NCBI GenBank assembly: GCA_016874875.1
Contig: VGTA01000044.1
Coordinates: forward strand, 1-11,478
DNA: 11,478 nt
Reading direction: 5' to 3'
From: Deltaproteobacteria bacterium
Lineage (GTDB): Bacteria > Myxococcota_A > Bradymonadia > UBA7976 > VGTA01
The notes under the pieces were generated by a model. The model was given only the letters and a program-made list of their open reading frames with translations. It did not search any database and was not told the DNA's origin. The position numbers were made by a program, and so were the translations under genes. Numbering within the stretch: the first letter of the stretch is position 1; each line of letters opens with the position of its first letter. Positions 1 to 7,517 of the stretch are shown in pieces.

Positions 1-972
1 CACCACCTCCGCCCCATAGACGGGCGCGCCCGCCTCGTCGCGCCCCTGCGCGAAGGCGATGGCGACGGGCACCTCGGTGGTGACGCCGTCGTCGCCCACG
101 CGGGATTCGGGCGCGTCGCGCGAGATCCTCACCACGAGGTCGCGCACGGCGCTCGGCGGCGCCGCCTGGAGGCTGAGGGCGTAGTCCACCCCCGCCAGCG
201 CCGCCCGCAGAGAGAAGGGGCGCCCCTCCGCGGCGTCGCCCGCCAGCGCCTCGGGGCGCACCTCCAGCACCACCCCCTCGCGCCAGAGCGGCGTGTAGGT
301 GTGCTCTAGGGTCGCCCCGGCGGTGGTGGGGGGGGTGAGCAGCTCGGAGAGGTAGAGGGGCTTGTCGTTCAAGTAGGGGATCAGCTGAATCTTGTGCGCG
401 CGCCCCGCCACGAAGCGCGCCCCGTCCGCGAGGCGCGTGTCGCCGCCGAGCTTGGCGGCGGCGCCGCCGTAGTACACGTGCGCCTCCACGCGCGTCGCCT
501 TGACGAGCCGGATGGGCACCTCGCGCACCACCTCGCCGCCGTCCTTGAACACGAGCGACGCCGCCCCCTCCCCCACGAGCTCAAAGCGCTGCCGGACCAC
601 GCCGCCCGCCCCCTGCGCCTCCGGCGGGGCGCCCTCCCCCGCCGGCGCCTCGCAGAGCGCCTCCCCGAGGCAGGGCCCCGCCCCCTCCACCTCGAGCGCG
701 CCGTCGAGGTCGGCGATGGGCTTGAGGAGCGCGGGGTCGCTCGACTCGACGGCGAGGTCCTCGCTCTGGCTCTGCTCGCCGTAGAAGCTGATGGTGACGC
801 GCTGCCCCGTCGCGTAGGTCCGGGTGAGGCCGCCGATGAACTTGCCGACGTCGTCGTGGGTGCTGTAGCCGCTCGGCAGGGTCGATTCGCAGGCGGCGAG
901 CAGGGCGAGCAGGGCGAGGGCGCCGCAGCGGGCGAGGCGCGGGCGGCGCGGGTGGCGCGGGTGTGTCTTCAT
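1..972 (-). CDS. Putative lipoprotein, unknown function (3' end beyond window)
   Basis: This frame is open from an ATG at 972 to the left edge, giving 324 residues with the C-terminus missing. The N-terminus is a lipoprotein signal: a basic n-region (Arg/His/Pro-rich, residues 2-15), a hydrophobic stretch at 17-26, and the lipobox L25-A26-A27-C28. The protein should therefore be lipidated at C28 and anchored to a membrane. An AGGA Shine-Dalgarno sits at 982-985, 9 nt before the ATG, which supports this start. The mature part is rich in short hydrophobic/polar alternations (for example VTISFYG near residue 60 and RVEAHVYYGG near 160), as in beta-sandwich or Ig-like domains, but I recognise no family. 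One Cys pair near residues 100-105 (PCLGEALC) could form a disulfide. It is divergent from aspS and no partner gene is visible. The lipoprotein call is firm; the function is unknown. Confidence 0.8.
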   Translation of the reverse strand, partial: MKTHPRHPRRPRLARCGALALLALLAACESTLPSGYSTHDDVGKFIGGLTRTYATGQRVTISFYGEQSQSEDLAVESSDPALLKPIADLDGALEVEGAGPCLGEALCEAPAGEGAPPEAQGAGGVVRQRFELVGEGAASLVFKDGGEVVREVPIRLVKATRVEAHVYYGGAAAKLGGDTRLADGARFVAGRAHKIQLIPYLNDKPLYLSELLTPPTTAGATLEHTYTPLWREGVVLEVRPEALAGDAAEGRPFSLRAALAGVDYALSLQAAPPSAVRDLVVRISRDAPESRVGDDGVTTEVPVAIAFAQGRDEAGAPVYGAEVV

Positions 973-1168
973 GATGAGTGATCCTGTGGGGGGGGGCTAT
1001 GGAATCCGGATGTGGCGTGAGCCTCTCGGAGCGTAGCACTTCCCCCTCGAGTCAGCGCAACGCCGCAAGCCCCCCGGGCTGCTCAGCGGAGGGGGGCGGG
1101 GCCGCGGCTCCTCGTGGCTGCTCGCCGCGCTGAGCGCGCTCGCCCTCCGCCGCGCGCCCGCTACACGC

Positions 1169-1197
1169 TAGACGCGCCCCCCGCGCTCTGATACAAC
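1169..1197 (+). promoter_or_regulatory. Candidate sigma70-type promoter of aspS
   Basis: A -35-like TAGACG (1169-1174) and a -10-like TACAAC (1192-1197) each match the consensus at 4 of 6 positions and are separated by exactly 17 bp. They lie in one of the few A/T-containing spots of the gap. Transcription would start near 1204, giving a leader of about 45 nt with a GGAG at 1236-1239, 11 nt before the aspS ATG. The call rests on pattern only. Confidence 0.4.
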
Positions 1198-1250
1198 CCC
1201 CCCGCGCCGCTCACGCGCGCAAGACCCCTCTCCACGGAGCCCCCCCACCC

Positions 1251-3068
<1,818 letters not shown>

Positions 3069-3136
3069 GCGCGCCGCTGACTCTCCTCGCTCTCCAGGGC
3101 GCCCTCGCGCGCGGCGAGGCGCCGAGCGCCGAGGAG

Positions 3137-3682
3137 GTGGCGTCGGCGCTGCGCGCGCCCGCCGCGCCCCCGCCCGCCGCGCCCCCGCCCGCCGCGCCCC
3201 CGCCCGCCGCCCCCGCCCTGCACGTCACCTGCGCGCCGAGCGGGGTGGGCAAGAGCGCGTGGGTGGCGCGCGCTCACCCCGGCGCGGCCGTCGTGTGCAT
3301 GGACGACCTCCGCCTCGCGCTCACGGGGCGCGCGGAGGACCAGTCGCGCAACCGCGAGGTCTTTGCGCTCGCCCTAGAGCGCCTCCGGGGCCACCTCGCG
3401 CGCGGCGAGGAGGCGGTGTGGGACGCCACGTCGCTCACGCGCGCCCACCGCGCGCCCCTGCTCGCGCTCGGGGAGGGCGCGGGGGCGCGCGTGCGCCTCG
3501 AGGTGCTCGTGGCGCCCCTCGATCGCGCCCTGCGCGGCAACCTCGCCCGGGCGCGCCAGGTGCCAGAGGAGGTGATTCGGGCGCAGTACGCGCGCTGGGA
3601 GCTGCCCGCGCGCGACGAGGCGGGCGAGGTGGTCTACTTGGTCCCCGACCCGTCGCGTCCCTGGGGGTGGCGGGCGCTCTGA
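3137..3682 (+). CDS. P-loop kinase-like ATPase (AAA_33 / polynucleotide-kinase-like)
   Basis: This is a small nucleoside-triphosphate-binding protein of 181 aa from a GTG start. It carries a Walker A motif APSGVGKS (33-40), then MDDLR (55-59), corresponding to the Asp/Arg signature after strand 2 in T4 polynucleotide-kinase-like and AAA_33 proteins. WDATS (95-99) fits the 'DAT' strand of that family. An Arg-rich lid (R133, R138, R140) is followed by PEEVI (143-147). The fold indicates a phosphotransferase, but the substrate (nucleic acid end, nucleotide or small molecule) cannot be read from sequence. Residues 8-27 are an Ala/Pro linker made by a 15-bp tandem repeat. The start is uncertain: GAGGAG abuts the GTG with no spacing, and the frame is open upstream to 3005, so a CTG at 3065 (overlapping the aspS stop) or at 3077 is possible. 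It lies 68 nt behind aspS and is probably co-transcribed. Confidence 0.75.
   Translation: MASALRAPAAPPPAAPPPAAPPPAAPALHVTCAPSGVGKSAWVARAHPGAAVVCMDDLRLALTGRAEDQSRNREVFALALERLRGHLARGEEAVWDATSLTRAHRAPLLALGEGAGARVRLEVLVAPLDRALRGNLARARQVPEEVIRAQYARWELPARDEAGEVVYLVPDPSRPWGWRAL
3161..3205 (+). repeat. 15-bp tandem repeat, three perfect copies, coding AAPPP
   Basis: The unit GCCGCGCCCCCGCCC occurs at 3161-3175, 3176-3190 and 3191-3205, followed by a degenerate fourth copy to 3220. It is in frame with the kinase-like gene and codes for an Ala-Ala-Pro-Pro-Pro linker just before the P-loop domain. The unit length is a multiple of three, so copy-number change would not break the frame. Confidence 0.9.
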
Positions 3683-3717
3683 GGGGCCCCTCCCCCCGAG
3701 CGCGCCTCCTCTGTGGC

Positions 3718-3746
3718 TTCTCACCTCGAGCGGCGCGATGTATATA
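3718..3746 (+). promoter_or_regulatory. Candidate promoter of the three-gene exported-protein operon
   Basis: A -35-like TTCTCA (3718-3723) and a -10-like TATATA (3741-3746), each 4 of 6 to consensus, are spaced 17 bp apart. The A/T island TGTATATAG stands out in a G+C-rich background. The predicted start site near 3753 lies downstream of the ATG at 3738 and upstream of the TTG at 3798. This argues that the ATG is part of the promoter rather than the start of the gene. The same octamer TGTATATA is found on the minus strand upstream of the cytochrome gene (11338-11345). Confidence 0.45.
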
Positions 3747-3797
3747 GAGCATCCACAGCGGCGTGCCGCCCGCGCCGCCCGCTCAAGGGCGTCCCAC

Positions 3798-5159
3798 TTG
3801 AAGAGTCCCCTCCCCCTCCCCGCCCTCGCGGCGCTGCTCCTCTTGGCCCTGTGCGCCCCCGCGCGCGTCCTGTGCGCCGCCCCCGCTCCCGCCCCCGCCG
3901 CCACCCCCGACGACATGGCGCGCTGGCTAGCGGGGCTGCCGCCCCTCGGCGAGGGCTTCCCGCCCGCCGCCACGCAGATCGCCGCGTGGAGAGCCCACGC
4001 CGCCGCCGTGGGGCGGCTGTGGGCGGAGGGCGCGGCGCCGGCGCGGGCGAGGGTGCGCGGGTGGGTGGAGGCGCAGGGGCTCGCCGGGGACGCGCGCCCG
4101 GTCTTTTACCCGTTCTCGGGCCCCGACCTCCTCAACGCCCTGCAGCTGTTCCCCGACAGCCGCGACTACCTGCTCGTCGCCCTCGAGGACGAGGGGCTCC
4201 TCCCCACCCCGCCCCGAGACGCGCGCGACGTCGGCGAATCGCTCAAGACGCTCCGCGCCTACCTCGCCGGGCACCTCGCGCGCAACTTCTTCATCACCCG
4301 CGAGATGAGCGGCAAGCAGGGCAGCCCCCGCCTCGGCGCCGCCCCCTACAGCGGGGTGACGGCGGTGCTGCTCAGCACGCTCGCGCTCCTCGACTATGAG
4401 GTGCTCTCGTACCGCGCCGTCGCCCTCAGCCCCTCCGGGGACCTCGAGGGCGCCCCCGCGCCCCCCGCGCCGCCCCCCGGCCTGCCGCCCTGGGCGTGGG
4501 TCACCGGGGTGGAGGTGCACTTTCGCCCCCGCCTCGCCCCCGGCGCCCCCCCGCCCCCCCCCCGGCGCGTGGTGTTCCTCAAGGGCAACCTCAACGACGA
4601 GCGCCTGCACCGGCAGCGCGGCTTCGCGGCGCACCTCCTGCGGCGCGGCGAGTTCAACGCCCTCGTCAAGGCCGCCTCGTACCTCATGCACATGCGCGGC
4701 TTTGACGACGTGCGGAGTCTCATCCTCGCCCGCGCCCGCCGCGTGGTCATGGACGACACCGCCATCCCCTACCGCCTCGTCCGGGAGCGCGCGGCGGAGT
4801 GGGACGTGGCCCTCTTTGGGAGCTACGAGCAGCCGCCGCCGAGCTCCACGACCTTCGCCAAGCACTGCCAGCCCGACCTGCGCGCCGACTTCAAGGCGCG
4901 CGCGCCCGCGCCCCTGCCGTTCAAGTTTGGCTACTTTGTGACCCAGCCGCACCTCCTCCTGCTCACGCGGCGCGCCGGCGCCCCCCTCGCCGCCCCCGCC
5001 TTTGACCTGAGCAACCGCTACGGCGTGGAGGTCTTTTTTGAGGGCGCGGGTGGGTGCGAGCGGGGGCAGCAGCGCGTCCTCCGCGCCCCCCACCCGTCGG
5101 CGCGCCCCGCCCCCCCGCCCCCCCCCCGCCCGCCAGTGGAGCCGCCGCAGACGCCATGA
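3798..5159 (+). CDS. Exported protein of unknown function, PFSGPD family
   Basis: I call 453 aa from the TTG at 3798. It has an AAGGG at 3785-3789 with 8 nt spacing and gives a standard signal peptide: MK, hydrophobic core at about 8-19, and an LCA cleavage site at about residue 27. The frame also extends to an ATG at 3738, which adds 20 Arg-rich residues in front of the signal and falls in a promoter-like sequence. The mature protein carries FYPFSGPDLLNALQLFP (103-119), FFITREMSG (about 164-172), KAASYLMHMRGFDDVR (291-306), MDDTAIPYR (318-326) and ALFGSYEQP (338-346). From memory these blocks recur in conserved secreted or lipoprotein-like proteins of Bacteroidetes and other phyla with no assigned function; I could not search this. 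The C-terminus is a proline-rich tail. Its stop overlaps the next start (ATGA at 5156-5159), so it should be translated together with the hydrolase. Confidence 0.75.
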   Translation: MKSPLPLPALAALLLLALCAPARVLCAAPAPAPAATPDDMARWLAGLPPLGEGFPPAATQIAAWRAHAAAVGRLWAEGAAPARARVRGWVEAQGLAGDARPVFYPFSGPDLLNALQLFPDSRDYLLVALEDEGLLPTPPRDARDVGESLKTLRAYLAGHLARNFFITREMSGKQGSPRLGAAPYSGVTAVLLSTLALLDYEVLSYRAVALSPSGDLEGAPAPPAPPPGLPPWAWVTGVEVHFRPRLAPGAPPPPPRRVVFLKGNLNDERLHRQRGFAAHLLRRGEFNALVKAASYLMHMRGFDDVRSLILARARRVVMDDTAIPYRLVRERAAEWDVALFGSYEQPPPSSTTFAKHCQPDLRADFKARAPAPLPFKFGYFVTQPHLLLLTRRAGAPLAAPAFDLSNRYGVEVFFEGAGGCERGQQRVLRAPHPSARPAPPPPPRPPVEPPQTP

Positions 5160-6040
5160 CCCACCCCCTGACCCACGCCCCCACCCCTCGCCGCCCTCGC
5201 GCCCAGAACGCGCTCCTGTCCGCGCTCCTGCCCGCCCTCCTGCCCGCGCTCCTGCTGGCCGCCGCGCTCGCCCCCGCGCCCGCCGCCGCCGCCCCCACCC
5301 CCAAGGGCGCCGCCCCCGCCACCAAGGGCGCCCCCCCCCGCGACACTCTGCGCGAGGAGACTCTGGAGGGGGGCATCCACGTGCACCTCAAGGGCAAGGC
5401 GGGCTCCACCCACATCTGGACTCCCCCCGGCTACGACTACCACACCGCCGGCGCGGTCATCTACGTGCACGGCTACAACTCCAGCGCCGACCGCGCCTGG
5501 CGCGAGTTTCAGCTCCCCAAGCAGTTCAGCGCGAGCCGCCAGAACGCCATGTTCATCGTCCCCGAGGCCCCCAAGAGCAAAAACGACAAGGTGAAGTGGA
5601 CGGCGCTCACCGACCTCCGGCGGCACATCATCCAGCACAACGTCCGCGTCCCCGGGGGGCACTGGGTGGTGGTGGGGCACTCGGGCGCCTACCGCACCAT
5701 GACCCACTGGGTGGACTACAGCAAGGTGACGGAGATGATTCTGCTCGACGCGCTCTACAGCGGGCAGGAGGAGTTTACGCAGTTCGTCGAGCACCCCAAG
5801 GGCAAGCGCCTCATCCTCATCAGCTCCGACACCTCGCGCGCCTCCAAGCGCTTTATCGAGCGCTTCCCCTACGCCACCCTCGAGCCCAAGATGCCCGACT
5901 CCTATGAGGGCTTCTCCCGCCGCGCGCGCCGCGCCAAGCTGCTCTACATCCAGTCGCAGTTCGGGCACAAGGCGATCGTCGCCAACCGCGCCGTCATCCC
6001 CCTCCTGCTGCGCCTGACGCCCCTGAGGCTGCTCCCTTGA
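5156..6040 (+). CDS. Exported alpha/beta hydrolase-like protein
   Basis: The protein has 294 aa from the ATG overlapping the previous stop by 4 nt. A GGAG at 5138-5141 is rather distant (14 nt), so coupling to the upstream gene is likely. The signal peptide has an Arg-rich n-region (R12, R13, R15), a hydrophobic core at 19-38 and a cleavage site near A45/A46. The hydrolase part shows VIYVHGYNSS (101-110; oxyanion-loop HG), a nucleophile elbow GHSGAY (174-179) with Ser176, LLDALYSG (196-203) with Asp198 as candidate acid, and QFGHKAIV (268-275) with His271 as candidate base. The order Ser-Asp-His fits the fold. The elbow has Ala178 where GxSxG has Gly. The substrate is unknown; an esterase, amidase or peptidase acting in the periplasm or outside is possible. 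A GTG at 5054 in the same frame would put over 30 residues in front of the signal, so I rejected it. Confidence 0.8.
   Translation: MTHPLTHAPTPRRPRAQNALLSALLPALLPALLLAAALAPAPAAAAPTPKGAAPATKGAPPRDTLREETLEGGIHVHLKGKAGSTHIWTPPGYDYHTAGAVIYVHGYNSSADRAWREFQLPKQFSASRQNAMFIVPEAPKSKNDKVKWTALTDLRRHIIQHNVRVPGGHWVVVGHSGAYRTMTHWVDYSKVTEMILLDALYSGQEEFTQFVEHPKGKRLILISSDTSRASKRFIERFPYATLEPKMPDSYEGFSRRARRAKLLYIQSQFGHKAIVANRAVIPLLLRLTPLRLLP
5209..5256 (+). repeat. 12-bp tandem repeat building a signal-peptide core
   Basis: Four near-identical 12-mers (5209-5220, 5221-5232, 5233-5244, 5245-5256), each close to CGCGCTCCTGCC, code for ALLS-ALLP-ALLP-ALLL. They form the hydrophobic core of the hydrolase signal peptide. 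The units differ from one another at only one to three positions. Confidence 0.8.
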
Positions 6041-7473
6041 GGGGCGCGGCGCGGCTCCTGAGGGCGACGCTCCTAGGGGTGACGCTCCTCGGCGCGCTCG
6101 CGCGCGCCTCGAGCGCTGGGGCGGCGGGGGGGGAGGGCGCGGGGGAGGGCGCGGGGGAGGTGGAGGTGCCGGTGGACCGAGGGCGGGCGCGGGAGGGGTG
6201 GGGGGACCTCGTGCGCCTCCTCGCCGACCGCGACCTCCTCGCCCGCCGCCTCGGCCCCGCCCTGTTCGCGCCCCTCCCCTCGCCGCGGGCGCTCGTGGGG
6301 CGCGTGGAGCGCGGCACGGGGGGGCAGCCGCGCCTCTACTACTACAGCTACCTCGACACGGCGTTCCGCGACCGCGACGCGCACTTCCACCCCGCCTCCA
6401 CCGTCAAGCTCGCCGCGGCGGTGGGCGCGCTGATCAGCGTGGGGCGCTACGCGCTGACGGGGGCGGCGGAGGTGGAGATGCGCGGCCTCGACGGCCCCTA
6501 CCGCGGCCCGCTGCGCGACCTCATCTATGAGGCGCTGATGCACAGCTCCAACCCCAGCTATAACCTGCTCATGGAGATCGCCGGGCTCGACGAGGTCAAC
6601 GAGAGGCTGCTGTCGCCGCGCTGGGGGCTGCCCACCTATGAGCTGCGCTCGCGCTACGGGGGGCGCGCGCGGGGCAAGGGCTTCCGCGACTCGCCAGAGG
6701 TGCGCCTGCGCGAGGGCGGCGGCGAGGTGCTCCTGCCCCCCCGCCGCGGGCGCTCGGCGGCGCGGCGGGGCTGCGGCGGCAACTGCACCACCCTCGCCGA
6801 GCTCCACGAGCTCCAGCGCCGCCTCTTCTTGGCCGATGAGCTGCCCGAGGAGGAGCGCCTCCCCCTCCACGTCCTCGATCGCGACCTCCTCCGCGACACG
6901 ATGCTCAAGGCGCGCGACCGCCTCAAGGGCGCCCCCCGCGCCCTCCTCGGGGCGGGGGCGCGCGTCTACAACAACGTGGGGCGCCTGCCGGGCACCTCGG
7001 TGCAGGAGGTGGCCTACCTCGAGGCGGCGGACGGGCGCGACCGCGTCTTTGTGGCGGTGGCGGTGGGCTTCCCGCGGGCGCTGCGCGACGACAACACGCG
7101 CACCGTGTCGTGGCTAGAGGCGCTGTGCCTCGAATCGGCGCGCGTGGCGCGCGCCGCGCCGCTAGAGGGCCCAGGGCTGCAGCACCCGTGGGGGGAGGAT
7201 GTGTCGCTGCGCGTCTGGCGGCGCGGGGGGCGAGGGCGAGCGGAGGTGCAGGCGCGCCCGGGGCGGCGGGTGCGGCTGTGGGTGAATCGGGCGCGGGTGT
7301 ATGAGGGCGCGGCGCAGGGCGCGCAGCACGCGGCGGAGTTCGCTCTGCCCCCGAGCGCCGCCCCCCTCGGCGTGGCGCCCGCGCTGGCGGCGCTGACGGT
7401 GGAGGTGGAGGACCTGGCGGGGGCGCCGCGGGCGTACTGGCACGCGCTGGTGGACCTGTCGGGGGTGCGCTAG
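6037..7473 (+). CDS. Exported SxxK serine hydrolase, class A beta-lactamase / PBP-like
   Basis: The protein has 478 aa from a TTG start that overlaps the previous stop (TTGA, 6037-6040). GAGG at 6025-6028 is 8 nt upstream. The signal peptide is about residues 1-28, followed by a Gly/Glu linker (31-41). The catalytic domain has the SxxK motif HPASTVKLAA (118-127; S121, K124), an SxN motif S170-S171-N172 in MHSSNPSYNLLME, and a third block YNNVGRLPG (311-319) followed by VAYLEA. This order matches the beta-lactamase2-type fold, seen in beta-lactamases, D,D-peptidases and esterases. In relatives I would expect a Lys at the position of Asn313 (the K of KTG), so activity may be altered. C246 and C250 (GCGGNC) could pair. 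After about 375 comes a C-terminal beta-rich extension of about 100 aa of unknown role. Its position in an exported-protein operon argues against a simple resistance gene. Confidence 0.82.
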   Translation: MRGAARLLRATLLGVTLLGALARASSAGAAGGEGAGEGAGEVEVPVDRGRAREGWGDLVRLLADRDLLARRLGPALFAPLPSPRALVGRVERGTGGQPRLYYYSYLDTAFRDRDAHFHPASTVKLAAAVGALISVGRYALTGAAEVEMRGLDGPYRGPLRDLIYEALMHSSNPSYNLLMEIAGLDEVNERLLSPRWGLPTYELRSRYGGRARGKGFRDSPEVRLREGGGEVLLPPRRGRSAARRGCGGNCTTLAELHELQRRLFLADELPEEERLPLHVLDRDLLRDTMLKARDRLKGAPRALLGAGARVYNNVGRLPGTSVQEVAYLEAADGRDRVFVAVAVGFPRALRDDNTRTVSWLEALCLESARVARAAPLEGPGLQHPWGEDVSLRVWRRGGRGRAEVQARPGRRVRLWVNRARVYEGAAQGAQHAAEFALPPSAAPLGVAPALAALTVEVEDLAGAPRAYWHALVDLSGVR

Positions 7474-7500
7474 AAACAGGGAAAAACAGATGAAAAACAG
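7474..7500. other. Phased A-tracts in the convergent gap
   Basis: Three A-runs (7474-7476, 7482-7486, 7493-7497), each followed by CAG, recur every 10-11 bp directly after the stop of the serine hydrolase gene. This helical phasing predicts intrinsic DNA bending. It is one of the most A-rich patches in the window. No T-tract follows a strong hairpin here, so I do not call it an intrinsic terminator. Confidence 0.5.
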
Positions 7501-7517
7501 GTGCCAGGCTCTTGTTA
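7496..7517 (+). repeat. 22-bp dyad repeat, copy 1
   Basis: A 22-bp sequence with core GTGCCAGGCTC, flanked by AACAG and TTGTTA, is identical to 11305-11326 in the same orientation. The first 21 bases form an interrupted dyad around the central A at 7506 (AACA pairs with TGTT; GxGCC pairs with GGCxC). As plus-strand RNA it can fold into a stem of about 9 pairs with one G-U pair and one U-U mismatch. The repeat supplies the asnB stop codon (TTA at 7515-7517, read as TAA). It may be a member of a dispersed REP-like family or a protein-binding site. Confidence 0.8.

Noticed and set aside
394..981. Plus-strand open frame in the left end
   Set aside because: The minus frame over the same bases has a signal peptide, lipobox and Shine-Dalgarno, while the plus frame is Arg/Ala-rich without features.
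1069..1097. Inverted repeat (GCCCCCC / GGGGGGC) as a terminator
   Set aside because: It lies between divergent genes, where no transcript should end, and has no T-tract on either side; likely a by-product of G/C runs.
973..1250. tRNA or small RNA gene in the aspS upstream gap
   Set aside because: No cloverleaf or T-loop motif (GTTCRANNC-like) was seen on either strand.
3557..3566. Third copy of the 22-bp repeat (CAGGTGCCAG)
   Set aside because: Only 10 bases match, inside a coding region with no dyad extension; consistent with chance.
3680..3691. 12-bp palindrome GAGGGGCCCCTC after the kinase-like gene as a terminator
   Set aside because: A perfect palindrome without a loop cannot form a good hairpin, and no T-run follows.
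3738..3740. ATG as start of the PFSGPD gene
   Set aside because: It lacks a Shine-Dalgarno, adds 20 Arg-rich residues before a good signal peptide and falls in a promoter-like patch. The TTG at 3798 has a spaced AAGGG. Kept only as an alternative.
5054..5155. Upstream GTG start for the alpha/beta hydrolase
   Set aside because: It would place Pro/Arg-rich sequence before the signal peptide and overlap the previous gene by over 100 nt. The ATGA overlap start is simpler.
6037..7473. Call as a true beta-lactamase resistance gene
   Set aside because: The KTG-box Lys is not visible, there is a C-terminal extension of about 100 aa, and the gene lies in an operon of other exported hydrolases, so resistance is not supported.
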